NCBI RefSeq assembly: GCF_030408435.1
Contig: NZ_CP047046.1
Coordinates: 1,656,572 to 1,720,571, forward strand
DNA from: Corynebacterium auriscanis
GTDB taxonomy: Bacteria; Actinomycetota; Actinomycetes; Mycobacteriales; Mycobacteriaceae
Length of the DNA stretch: 64,000 bases
Direction of reading: 5' to 3'
Shown here: piece after piece, positions 32,222-41,210 of the stretch
Numbering within the stretch: position 1 is the first letter of the stretch
Layout of the letters: each line of letters opens with the position of its first letter
Position numbers and translations under genes: made by a program
Notes under the pieces: model-generated
The model's input: only the letters and a program-made list of their open reading frames with translations
Databases searched by the model: none
Told to the model about the DNA's origin: nothing

Positions 32222-32294
32222 GCCTCCGTAGCTCAGGGGATAGAGCACTGGTTTCCGGTACCAGGGGTCGTGAGTTCGAATCTCGCCGGGGGCA
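32222..32294 (+). tRNA. tRNA-Arg (anticodon CCG)
   Basis: 73 bases fold as a complete cloverleaf. Acceptor GCCTCCG pairs with CGGGGGC; the D arm is GCTC...GAGC; the anticodon stem CTGGT/ACCAG holds loop TTCCGGT with anticodon CCG, reading CGG; the T arm has GTTCGAATC. The discriminator is A and the CCA end is not encoded. It is divergent to argS. Confidence 0.96.
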
Positions 32295-32306
32295 CACATT
32301 TTATTG

Positions 32307-32336
32307 AACGGGGCTTCAACAGCCCCGTTTTTTACT
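32307..32336 (+). terminator. Rho-independent terminator of the tRNA-Arg transcript
   Basis: AACGGGGCT-TCAAC-AGCCCCGTT forms a 9-bp stem followed by a T run (TTTTTTAC). It starts 13 bases after the tRNA. Confidence 0.9.
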
Positions 32337-32379
32337 TTTTCGGGTTGCTGGTTCCCCTGGGTTTCTCCGCGTGCACCAG

Positions 32380-35300
32380 CTAGCTCTCCCCTCCATCTCG
32401 CTTGGCCTCGGACATCGATAGGACCTTGGCGCGCGCAACTCCTTGGAACCGCTCCGGCGCACACGTGAACACGATGATCTGGTGATCGCGCCCCACGGTG
32501 CTTAGTGCACTACGCATGCCCTCTGCACGGTCATCATCGGTGAAGCCCAACACATCGTCCAAGATGATTGGTACTCCCCCGCCCTGCCCCACTAGCGTGG
32601 CCACGGTCAGGCGCGTCAATAATCCGATCTGCTCCTGTGCACCACCGGACAGCAATTCGCGCTCTAGGGCCAACCCGCCGCGCATTCGCGTTGCCACTCG
32701 TAAATCCTGGTCAAAGTCAAACTCAGACTCGAAACCAAACGTGTACCTGGCCAACGCTTCGAATTGTTCCTTAAACGGTGCCTGGTACTTCGCCTGTTTC
32801 TCGTCGCGCGCTGCCGTCAGCTCTTCCATGAGCAGTTTCGCCGCAGCCGCATTCCTTTCCATTTCCGCCAACTTTGCAGCCGCCTTCTCGGCCGCCATAG
32901 CCGCGTCCACGGCGTCATCGCGCGCCGTTGCGGAGTTATTCAGCTCTGTGCTGAAAGCCACGATATCCTCGCTCAGTTTCCGCTCTCGCAGTTCGAGGTT
33001 ATTCTTGGTCGTGTTCGCGGATTCCAACTTCAGTTGTGCGTCCTCAACACTATCGGTGCCTTGGAAACTCTCGCGCAGCTCCTGTTCCGCGTTCTCGGCC
33101 CGCCGAACTGCGTCTTTGGCTTCTTGCATTGCCGACGCCACATCGTCATCACCGACCTTCTTCCGCTGATTCTCGAGCTGTTCGGCCACAGCCTCCATGC
33201 GCTCTGTGTACACATCGAGTTCAGATTTCGTCCGCTCGACCGCGATCGCGTACGGGGTGCCTGCCAATTCCTCACGTTGGTTTTGCACTTCGTGAACTGC
33301 GGATTCGGCTTGGCTTTGCAGTTTCTTCAATGCAGCCAATGCTGCCGCGGCCCCGGAAAGCTCCTGGTCAATGTTCTCTGCACCATCCGCATTCTCCGCA
33401 ACCGCATTGTCCGTAGCTGCGTTATCCGCAACCGCATTGTCCGTATCAGCATTCTCCGCAACCACGTTGTCCGGATCGGTATCCCTGTGCTCTGTTGACG
33501 CGGATTCCACAAACCTTTCCAACACGTCGCGTCCGGAGAATTCCACGTGCTCGTCTGATTCGGTTGCCTTCGCAACCTGGAAGTATTCCTGAGCCTCGGA
33601 GCGCGTGGCGTCGACGGAAGAGAGCAAAGAAGCAATGGAGGTCTGTACCTCAGCACTAGAACGACCGGCTGCTTTGGTGGCAATGGCCGCTTCCACCGAA
33701 CGCAGCCTTGCCTCAGAATCTTCGCGCTCCGAATCCTTCGCATCAACCTGCTGCAGCAGGTTATCAAGGGCCGCTGAAACGCCCTGCCGATCAGTGGGTG
33801 TTTCCTTCGGAAGATCCAACGTCAACCCAGCCTTGGTGACGGCAGTTTTGAGCTTAGTGAGAGCGCGGGCCACACTTTCTTGGGCATCGCTGCGATCGTC
33901 GTGAGGGTGCACCTCAACGGCAAATTCTCCGAAGGTGAATGCCCGCGATGTCGTCAGGTTAGTGGTGTACTGTTTTCCATCCAGTTGGACCTCACGGTCT
34001 GCCTCAACAAACGTAAGCCCCTTAGGGCCCGAGACCTGAACCTGGGTGGATACAGATTCCAGCACACGCAGTTCCGCCCGGTATGTCGCCACGGCATCGC
34101 GGACCATCTGTCCAGCCTTGGGTTTCATCGCTTTAGACAGCAGATCAGATTCTTTCTGTTTCTGCTTCTCAAGCTCCCCTAGTTCGGCTATCAACCGCTG
34201 CTCTGTCGCGAGACGGCAACTGAATTCCAATGCGTTCTGAACAGCTTCCGCAACATCCGTCCATCCTCGGACGGAATCTAACCGTGCCCGAGCCCTGGAC
34301 ACCTTCGCCAACACTGCCGACAGGTTCGCTTCTTCCTCACGGGCAGCTTCCATGGCTTGCTGATGCGCCTGGGTGAGTTTTTGAACTCTGCTTGAGGTCT
34401 TGGCGTGCTCATCAATGAGCTCTCTCCGTTTATCCACTGTGGCCTGCAGGTTATCGTGGTTGAGGGTCGCCACTTCCACACGCGATTGCGCTTGTTTCAT
34501 TTGAGCATCGCGCGATTCTGCCTTTTTGAGGTTGTCCACCGCCATTTCCACCGCAGCCTCGGCCCCCGGCTGATCCAGCCGGACTTTCTTGCGTTCTCGC
34601 CGTGCAGATTCCAGAGCTGTGATGACGTCCTGGGCTTTCGTCAACCGCTGCTCGGCATCAATCTGTTCCGTGTACGCCTGTTGCGCCTTATCTTCCAGAT
34701 CTTTTATCTGTTTGGTGGCTCGCCCAGTTTTCGTGAAGTACTTGTCATATTCTTCACGCGCTGCGGCGTAAATCCGCTCGTCGAAATCATCGGCGAAAAG
34801 GGCGCTGGCCTGTGCGGAGGCTTCGACACCATCGACTTCCGTGGTGGCTTCATTGGCCATTGCGCCGCTGAGCGAAGTAACGTCCGCCGGCACCAGATTG
34901 CCAAGATCATCCCCTTGATTGACCGTGAGCGCTTGGCGCAGGCCCAAGTCCACCTTTTCGGCGAGTAATTCGTGAAAACGATCTTCCGCCTCATTACCAC
35001 TAAAATTTTCGAGTCGTGGCTTGGTGATAGTCAAGATTGATTGACCACCCCGCTCTTTAAATTCCTTGCGGATCGTGAGTTCGTAATCACCTAAGCGAAG
35101 ATCTGCCTCCACGACAAACGCTGCATCCTTGCCCCGGGTCTTAAACTTCGTGACGTTCTTATCCGCCGTCGAGCGGCGGTATTTCGGATTAAGCAGCAAT
35201 TGGAAGGCCGCAACAAACGTTGATTTTCCGCTTTCATTCGGGCCATGAATCACTGTGACACCCGGGGTTTGGGGCTCGATCTTCGCGTGCTCCACTCCCG

Positions 35301-35394
35301 CGAAGTTCCGTACCTCAAGGCGCCTGATTTGCAAGGCAGGGGCAAGTCCAGGCTCTCGGTGCCAGCCGGTGTTCTTTGACGTTGTAGCAGTCAT
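32380..35394 (-). CDS. RAD50/SbcC-like AAA ATPase without zinc hook (YhaN-like)
   Basis: 1004 aa. Walker A is GPNESGKSTF (residues 51-60); the ABC signature LSGGAQEQIG is near 915, and Walker B IILDDVLGF near 943. In between are long coiled coils. No CXXC zinc hook is present at the apex, unlike SbcC/Rad50. At residues about 640-669 the coil is interrupted by three 10-residue repeats (NAVADNAATD type). Paired, 2 bases away, with a metallophosphoesterase, as in Rv1277-Rv1278 and Bacillus YhaN-YhaO. A role in processing DNA ends is inferred from the family; the exact substrate is unknown. Confidence 0.88.
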   Translation of the reverse strand: MTATTSKNTGWHREPGLAPALQIRRLEVRNFAGVEHAKIEPQTPGVTVIHGPNESGKSTFVAAFQLLLNPKYRRSTADKNVTKFKTRGKDAAFVVEADLRLGDYELTIRKEFKERGGQSILTITKPRLENFSGNEAEDRFHELLAEKVDLGLRQALTVNQGDDLGNLVPADVTSLSGAMANEATTEVDGVEASAQASALFADDFDERIYAAAREEYDKYFTKTGRATKQIKDLEDKAQQAYTEQIDAEQRLTKAQDVITALESARRERKKVRLDQPGAEAAVEMAVDNLKKAESRDAQMKQAQSRVEVATLNHDNLQATVDKRRELIDEHAKTSSRVQKLTQAHQQAMEAAREEEANLSAVLAKVSRARARLDSVRGWTDVAEAVQNALEFSCRLATEQRLIAELGELEKQKQKESDLLSKAMKPKAGQMVRDAVATYRAELRVLESVSTQVQVSGPKGLTFVEADREVQLDGKQYTTNLTTSRAFTFGEFAVEVHPHDDRSDAQESVARALTKLKTAVTKAGLTLDLPKETPTDRQGVSAALDNLLQQVDAKDSEREDSEARLRSVEAAIATKAAGRSSAEVQTSIASLLSSVDATRSEAQEYFQVAKATESDEHVEFSGRDVLERFVESASTEHRDTDPDNVVAENADTDNAVADNAATDNAVAENADGAENIDQELSGAAAALAALKKLQSQAESAVHEVQNQREELAGTPYAIAVERTKSELDVYTERMEAVAEQLENQRKKVGDDDVASAMQEAKDAVRRAENAEQELRESFQGTDSVEDAQLKLESANTTKNNLELRERKLSEDIVAFSTELNNSATARDDAVDAAMAAEKAAAKLAEMERNAAAAKLLMEELTAARDEKQAKYQAPFKEQFEALARYTFGFESEFDFDQDLRVATRMRGGLALERELLSGGAQEQIGLLTRLTVATLVGQGGGVPIILDDVLGFTDDDRAEGMRSALSTVGRDHQIIVFTCAPERFQGVARAKVLSMSEAKRDGGES
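33387..33476 (-). repeat. 30-bp in-frame tandem repeat, three copies, inside the RAD50-like gene
   Basis: TCCGCAACC recurs at 33395, 33425 and 33455 on the plus strand. The period preserves frame and encodes Asn/Ala/Asp-rich decapeptides in the coiled-coil region. Confidence 0.88.
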
Positions 35395-35396
35395 TT

Positions 35397-36695
35397 TTAC
35401 TCCCCCTGTCCTGCCTGGGCAGTGTGAATTCTGAACAGTAACTTCAAGGCATCATTCGCAACGTCGTCGGATTCCGAACGTGTTGCCAGCTGCTGGGCTA
35501 CTTGACCGACGAAACCCGAACCGAATGAATCCTCACCCACCTGATCCAGTTCAACCAAGGTCTTTAAATCCATCCGTCGCTCGCGTGGATATAGCGCAGC
35601 AAAACCATCGGACATGGTTTCCAGCTTGTCCTCCAGCAGCGCGTTATCACTCAACGAAAGTGCCCCCGTGAGCCCGTATTTCACCGCCGTTTGCCGCTTG
35701 TTAGTCATTCGCTCTAATTGCTCAACGAATGCCTGCACATCCTCGTGGGAGTTCACCACGGCGTCCAATGCTTGAAAACGCCACTGCCCAACCTCTACTT
35801 CGTGGACCGCTAACCGCGCGGGTTCGTGGGGACGAACCGCGTTGACGGCAATATCAACAATCAGAACCTTTCCCGAATTGTTTTCACCTCCTCCGTTGGG
35901 CTCCATGTAATCGGTAACCTCGGGCGCGCCGGAGTACCACACAGTGGAATCGGGGTGCAGTTGGATTGCGGAATGTGTATCACCCAGCGCCACATAATCC
36001 ATCACGCGGTCACGACATGCTTCCGCCGCTGCACTGACATCGATCAACGATGGATCAAAGGCGCGCCCAAAGCCTTCCACGGCCCCGTGGCCGACCACAA
36101 CATTGATCCGAGCCTCCCAGTTTTTGCACTCCACTTCCGGAGGCCCGACCTGACGCAGCTTTTCGGCAGTCGCATAAACCAAGTCTTCGCTCGCCTGCTT
36201 GGACGTCAGCGGAGCCCCCACGATAAACGCAGGCGCCAAAGGATCTGAACGACCGGGAATCTCCCGTGGCTCACTATCGTCGAGGACAATCACCGGCGCG
36301 CGGTCGCGAGCGGCGAGGGAGCGAAACTCGTCTTTTGCATAGATACTCGCGGCATCCAGTGGATCATGGTTGCCCGGCAACAGATACACCGGGCACGGAG
36401 CCTCCGCCAGTACATCCATGGCTCGGCGATAAACCTGACGATCCAACAAGTTATCGTCGAAAACATCGCCGGCAACGACGATCGCATCACATTGTTCCTG
36501 CGCCGCCACCTGAAACAATCTCTCGACCGCAGCGAGGCGGGCTTCGTAAAACCGGGCTTGTCCGTCCTTGCCGAGGAATTTCCGTTTCATACCCAACTGC
36601 CAATCAGAGGTATGCAGGATACGAACGGTGTTATCCGTATTGGAGCTCTCTAATCGGTTAATCGCGGTCGCTTTTTCTGTCGAGGATGAATTCAT
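35397..36695 (-). CDS. MRE11/SbcD-like metallophosphoesterase (YhaO-like)
   Basis: 432 aa. Calcineurin-like nuclease domain: LHTSDWQLGM (metal-binding Asp and His replaced region at the N-terminus), IVVAGDVFDDN, LLPGNHDPLDAA and VVGHGAVEGF with the conserved Asp, Asn and His ligands, then DYVALGDTHS. The C-terminal 150 residues should bind the ATPase. The protein and the RAD50-like partner gene are separated by 2 bases, so a complex is expected. Counterpart of Rv1277. Confidence 0.88.
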   Translation of the reverse strand: MNSSSTEKATAINRLESSNTDNTVRILHTSDWQLGMKRKFLGKDGQARFYEARLAAVERLFQVAAQEQCDAIVVAGDVFDDNLLDRQVYRRAMDVLAEAPCPVYLLPGNHDPLDAASIYAKDEFRSLAARDRAPVIVLDDSEPREIPGRSDPLAPAFIVGAPLTSKQASEDLVYATAEKLRQVGPPEVECKNWEARINVVVGHGAVEGFGRAFDPSLIDVSAAAEACRDRVMDYVALGDTHSAIQLHPDSTVWYSGAPEVTDYMEPNGGGENNSGKVLIVDIAVNAVRPHEPARLAVHEVEVGQWRFQALDAVVNSHEDVQAFVEQLERMTNKRQTAVKYGLTGALSLSDNALLEDKLETMSDGFAALYPRERRMDLKTLVELDQVGEDSFGSGFVGQVAQQLATRSESDDVANDALKLLFRIHTAQAGQGE

Positions 36696-36833
36696 GCGGG
36701 TTTTCTCCTGTCAGTGATGGACGCGGGGCGCCACGCGGGCAGTGCGCTGTTTTACGTCCGAAAAATTCTCGGTTTCGTGCAGTTGTCTAATTCGTGGTAG
36801 GTGAGCGTCAAGGCAGTTACTTCCTCGGTTCAG

Positions 36834-37889
36834 CTAATCTTTACCATCGTCGTCAGACAGCGCCTCGCCCCACGCGTGTCCATAATCGAACACGGGCTCG
36901 GACTCACTCAGCGATTCATAGCATCGTTCCAGCTCAGACATCGTATTGAGCTGATCCACAGTATTCCAAGTCACTGTTCGAACAGCCTTCTCCAGTTGCT
37001 CGCGCTCACCGCTATCCAGCCCCCATTCCGTTTGAGGTACCTGCCACCGCACGCGGTGCTCCGGCGCACCCCAGAACTCTTTCGGGTCAACAATATCGGG
37101 CTGCTCGTGGCCTGCATCGTCCCCACCCGTGCCGGCACCGCGCCACCGTTCTGTTCCTGATCCTTCCCCATCCAGTGGTGTCACCGTTGCCGGCACCTGC
37201 ATGTACTGCATCAACCGAGTCACCGGCTCCGTATCAATCCCCCGCCAACTCAAAATCCGCAATGGCACTTCGGAAAGGTACTCACACACCGCCAGCCCCA
37301 CGGCGACAACGTGCTTACATACATCCTCTCGGTCTGGACAATCGCACCACGTTCGCAGCCCGGCAAATTGCTCGTCCCCGGTGCTGTGACCTAGTAACCC
37401 GGCGACTACCGCTTCTCCGGGTCGATTACCTGTAGCCAGCGCATGAACCTCCGTGCTCTCGCGAAGCACTTCACCCAATACACCCGCGCGTTGCTTCTCG
37501 CTCAGCGGCGAAAGCACCAATTGCACATCAAACGGCTGTAACTGACTTCCCGCCACCAAGGCTGCGGCACTATCGGTATCAAACGCCAAATCGTGGACCT
37601 TCCCGGCGCGAAAGTACTCTCGTCCGCGCGCCACCCGTCCACTATCGGTTTTGTTGACGAGTTGCTGCATCAAAACACGCGCCACCCAACTCTCGCGGAA
37701 TCCATGTTCCTGCTGCCCACGAGCACCGGCTACACCCGTTTTGCCGCCTTTGGGCCGAGCATTGCTTGCCGAATCGCTCGGCTGCGTTCCCGCCACCTCT
37801 GCCCGTGATTGCTTCCGGCGCCGCCACCCTGCGAAATCGGCAATAATGACGTTGTCTCCCCACCGCGTGGTCTTGTCTTCTGTCATCAC
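36834..37889 (-). CDS. SWIM zinc-finger protein
   Basis: 351 aa. The SWIM finger is at about residues 182-205: WCDCPDREDVCKHVVAV, a CxCx(n)CxH zinc site. Upstream is a conserved SWIM-protein region (ARVLMQQLVNKTDSGRVARG, RGREYFRAGKVHDL). Its stop region follows and its start overlaps the SNF2 gene stop by 4 bases (ATGA), so both are co-translated. In many actinobacteria a SWIM protein is coupled to a SNF2 ATPase of this type; a DNA-binding partner role is inferred. Confidence 0.88.
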   Translation of the reverse strand: MMTEDKTTRWGDNVIIADFAGWRRRKQSRAEVAGTQPSDSASNARPKGGKTGVAGARGQQEHGFRESWVARVLMQQLVNKTDSGRVARGREYFRAGKVHDLAFDTDSAAALVAGSQLQPFDVQLVLSPLSEKQRAGVLGEVLRESTEVHALATGNRPGEAVVAGLLGHSTGDEQFAGLRTWCDCPDREDVCKHVVAVGLAVCEYLSEVPLRILSWRGIDTEPVTRLMQYMQVPATVTPLDGEGSGTERWRGAGTGGDDAGHEQPDIVDPKEFWGAPEHRVRWQVPQTEWGLDSGEREQLEKAVRTVTWNTVDQLNTMSELERCYESLSESEPVFDYGHAWGEALSDDDGKD

Positions 37890-40800
37890 TTACCGTCCTT
37901 TGTGCGCGGTTGTTTGGTGTGCACTCGGTGCCTCTTTTTTGTTTCCGCCGACGCCCCTCGCGCTTCCTCCGTCGCCGTCCGCAAGCGCCACAGCTCCTTG
38001 AGTTCATCATCTCCGAGGTTAGCGATCCAGCCTTCACCGGTGCCGATGATTCCTCCGGCTAGCTCTCGCTTGCCCGAAATGATGTCGTTGATCCGTTCAT
38101 CCAAGGTGCCTTCGACTACGAGTTTGTACACGGTCACATCCCTGTTTTGTCCGATACGATAGGCGCGATCTGTAGCTTGGTCTTCCACCGCTGGATTCCA
38201 CCAGCGGTCGATGTGCACAACCACGCTAGCCTCGGTCAATGTGATGCCCGTGCCTCCGGCGCGAACGGAAAGGACCATTGCCGGCGGTCCGTCACTGTTG
38301 GGTGACTGGAATTGCTGCACCATCTGGGCACGTTTTTTTCGTGGCACCCCGCCGTGCAGCATGGGGATGGGTTGACCATACATCCGCTCCAACTCGGGCA
38401 ATAGCATCGCGCCGAAACTGGGGAATTGGGTGAAGATCAGCGCTTTGCGGCCGTCTTGACGTGCCTGCTCTAAAATTTCGAAGGCCTTTTGAACTTTTCC
38501 GGACCGATGTTTGCCGTCATACATCAGCGCCGAGCCATCGCCTGCGAAATGCGCTGGGTGGTTACATATCTGCTTGATGCGCACCAATGCACCGAGGATG
38601 TTTCCGCGGCGGTCCCCAGTGCGGTCACGCAGGCGTTGTTCAATATCGTCGATATAGGCTTTATACAGCGTGGCCTGTTCCGGAGATAACGGAACCTTCT
38701 GAACGATTTCGGTCTTCTGGGGCAAGTCCAGGCCGATTTCCGTATCTGTTTTCAACCGGCGCAATAAGAATGGGGAAACCAGTCGTCGCAGCCTTTCCCG
38801 AGCCTCTTCATCTCCATAACGTTCGATGGGGATGGCAACTCTGTTTTGGAATGCGGCGGCACTGCCTAATAACCCAGGATTGACGAAATCCAGCAAAGAA
38901 TACAAGTCGGCCAATCGGTTTTCCACGGGTGTGCCCGTCAGCGCGATGCGGTGATGTGCCCGAAGCGATTTTACAGCCTGGGTTTGTTTTGCCACAGGGT
39001 TCTTGATCGCCTGCGCCTCGTCCGCAACCACGCGCCCCCATTCCACTTGTGCATACCGCTCCGTGTTGCGTTGCACACGACCGTAGGTGGTCACCACCAC
39101 GTCATGCTGTGGGGCGCTAGCCGTGAAGGACTCATCATCCGTCACTCGCCCATGGTCGACTAAGACCCGCAGGCTCGGCACGTGACGGTGGGCCTCGGAC
39201 TTCCACGCTTCCACCACGCTGGTGGGAGCAACAACCAAAGTGGGCGAGCCCACGGGCTCAACCGGCACAGCACCAGCCAGGCCGGACTCAACCGGCACAG
39301 CACCAGCCAGGGCGCCTTCTTCAACCGGGGAATTTGTCGGCCCATCCAGCGTCCCCTGCGCTTTCTCCCACGCCACTAGGGCCAAGATCTGCAATGTCTT
39401 TCCCAACCCCATGTCATCTGCCAGGACTGCCCCCACCCCGTGCTGAGCCATCCACGCCAGCCAGTTCACACCGCGGCGTTGATGATCCCGCAGCGGTGTA
39501 ATTACGGTTTGCGGAATGTCCACTGCCTGCATGGGCGCCACTTCAGCCTGCCCACGGAGCAACCGAGATACCCAGCCCTCGGCCTCAATAGTCAACACGT
39601 GTTCTGCGGCGTTGTCGCTGGGGTCCAAGGCATCGGCGGCCAACACATCGCGCAACGTCACTGTGGTGGGCCCATCGATGAGACTTTCGTCCTCATCCGT
39701 CCCGGTGACCGCTCCGATCCACTGCTGTGCGCGCTGCAAAGCTGTGCGGTCCAGGTATACGTAATGCCCGCCCAGCTGCACGATGGTGGAGGCCGATTCC
39801 ATCAGGGTCCGTTGCTCTTCCTCGGTGAGCTCATACCCACCCAGCGATACGTCAACGGAAAAATCGAGCAGCTGGTCCAACCCCACTTTTCCACTTCCTG
39901 GCCCCTGCCCCACGGGAATGACCTTGGTTCGCACATTGGGCTGCACCCGCGTCCACCCTCGTGGAACCATCACGTCAACCCCCACCGACTTGAGGGCATC
40001 AACACCATGGGTCAGCAGGTCCACAACCTCCTCGGACTGTAATGTCATCCCCAGTGTGCGGTCGCGGGTGTAATCTCCGGTCAGCAGGTCGGCCGTCGGC
40101 ATCCAAATACCGGTCTGCAGCCACGTCGCCACCGCCACAGCAGCCCCAGTGAGAGGCTCCCACGCCGCTTGTGCGCGTTTGAACTGAACTCGGAAGGCCG
40201 TCTTGAGGCTGTCGGGGACTTCCGCGGCTACCGCCGGTTGCACCGGGGAGTTGCTGAGGCTGTACCCAATGTCCAACCGCCACGTGGGTTCATCGAGGTC
40301 GGCCTGCGCGACGGCGTCGGGGTCAGAAAGAATGAGCACCAACTTGAAGGCGTCCCGCAAGGCTGAAGCTCGCCACTGCCCTAGGTGGGTGACGGTCGCC
40401 CCGGCAACACGCTTAGCTGCCTTACCTGTCACCAAACCGCGCACGAAATCGTTGGCCAGCTCACCGGTTAAATGCCGGTCACGTTGCAAATAACTCAAGG
40501 CAATCCAGTGCGCTATTCCCTCGGCGAACTGGGCTGCAGGCCCGCTGCTGCCGTCCGGGTCGGCTGGGGTGTTTTTTGTGATGACGCCCGGCGCCGCCCG
40601 ATCGAATGCCGCAATCGTTTCTTGATGGTCCCCGGGTGCGATGGTCCACCGGGGATACCATGCGTCGTCGACCTTTTCGACCCCGATGAGTAGGCGTCCG
40701 GACCGCACGAGGGCGTCGGTAAAGGCAAAAAGGTCACAAATATATACAGACTCTGGGGCGACCCCGGGGCAAAGCCCGCCAGCACCCCCTGAATGTTCAT

Positions 40801-41092
40801 TCACATACTCGCATAAAATCTGCAGAAACCGCACCGCCCGTTCAGGCTCCAAAGCCGCCACCGGAACCCCCACCCGGCGCAGTCGTCCCTTGGGGGTCGC
40901 AAGCCACAAATTCTTAGTCTGACGGTAATGAAATCTACGTAGTTCTTTCAGCAAAACCCAAGGTAGATCGTCAGGTGTGAGCTCCGAAAGATCGTTGATG
41001 ATGCGGTGGCCCGCCACACGTTCAATCCACACCCAAAGCTCGCCTTGCGGACGCGACACAAGGTGGATTTGGTGGGTGAAAACCTCCGTCAA
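37886..41092 (-). CDS. SNF2-family DNA-dependent ATPase/helicase
   Basis: 1068 aa. N-terminal 480 residues form the large domain seen in bacterial SNF2 proteins of the HelZ type (Rv2101-like). Motif I is ADDMGLGKTLQ (about 555-566), motif II VADEAQAIKN (about 690), motif III ALTGTPVENRL, and the helicase C part has SVRAGGTGITLTEA, VHIDRWWNPAVEDQATDRAY and RIGQ. Between motifs I and Ia (about 594-613) lies a duplicated decapeptide (LAGAVPVESG / LAGAVPVEPV). Probably remodels protein-DNA complexes, perhaps in repair. Co-translated with the SWIM protein. Confidence 0.92.
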   Translation of the reverse strand: MTEVFTHQIHLVSRPQGELWVWIERVAGHRIINDLSELTPDDLPWVLLKELRRFHYRQTKNLWLATPKGRLRRVGVPVAALEPERAVRFLQILCEYVNEHSGGAGGLCPGVAPESVYICDLFAFTDALVRSGRLLIGVEKVDDAWYPRWTIAPGDHQETIAAFDRAAPGVITKNTPADPDGSSGPAAQFAEGIAHWIALSYLQRDRHLTGELANDFVRGLVTGKAAKRVAGATVTHLGQWRASALRDAFKLVLILSDPDAVAQADLDEPTWRLDIGYSLSNSPVQPAVAAEVPDSLKTAFRVQFKRAQAAWEPLTGAAVAVATWLQTGIWMPTADLLTGDYTRDRTLGMTLQSEEVVDLLTHGVDALKSVGVDVMVPRGWTRVQPNVRTKVIPVGQGPGSGKVGLDQLLDFSVDVSLGGYELTEEEQRTLMESASTIVQLGGHYVYLDRTALQRAQQWIGAVTGTDEDESLIDGPTTVTLRDVLAADALDPSDNAAEHVLTIEAEGWVSRLLRGQAEVAPMQAVDIPQTVITPLRDHQRRGVNWLAWMAQHGVGAVLADDMGLGKTLQILALVAWEKAQGTLDGPTNSPVEEGALAGAVPVESGLAGAVPVEPVGSPTLVVAPTSVVEAWKSEAHRHVPSLRVLVDHGRVTDDESFTASAPQHDVVVTTYGRVQRNTERYAQVEWGRVVADEAQAIKNPVAKQTQAVKSLRAHHRIALTGTPVENRLADLYSLLDFVNPGLLGSAAAFQNRVAIPIERYGDEEARERLRRLVSPFLLRRLKTDTEIGLDLPQKTEIVQKVPLSPEQATLYKAYIDDIEQRLRDRTGDRRGNILGALVRIKQICNHPAHFAGDGSALMYDGKHRSGKVQKAFEILEQARQDGRKALIFTQFPSFGAMLLPELERMYGQPIPMLHGGVPRKKRAQMVQQFQSPNSDGPPAMVLSVRAGGTGITLTEASVVVHIDRWWNPAVEDQATDRAYRIGQNRDVTVYKLVVEGTLDERINDIISGKRELAGGIIGTGEGWIANLGDDELKELWRLRTATEEARGASAETKKRHRVHTKQPRTKDGK
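39254..39310 (-). repeat. 30-bp in-frame duplication inside the SNF2 gene
   Basis: GGGCTCAACCGGCACAGCAC at 39254 recurs as GGACTCAACCGGCACAGCAC at 39284, an exact 30-bp period in frame. Confidence 0.88.
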
Positions 41093-41210
41093 AGTATTTA
41101 CCTAACTAACGAAAAACAAGGCCAGATGAACCGAACAACAGTGGCAATTACTCTACTCCGATAACGTGAAGACAGATGTTGACGTCAATTTAACGAGGAG
41201 ATTTCTGACC

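Noticed and set aside
32222-41092. tRNA-anchored genomic island
   Set aside because: No integrase and no duplicated tRNA end were found, and the RAD50/MRE11-like pair belongs to the conserved gene order.
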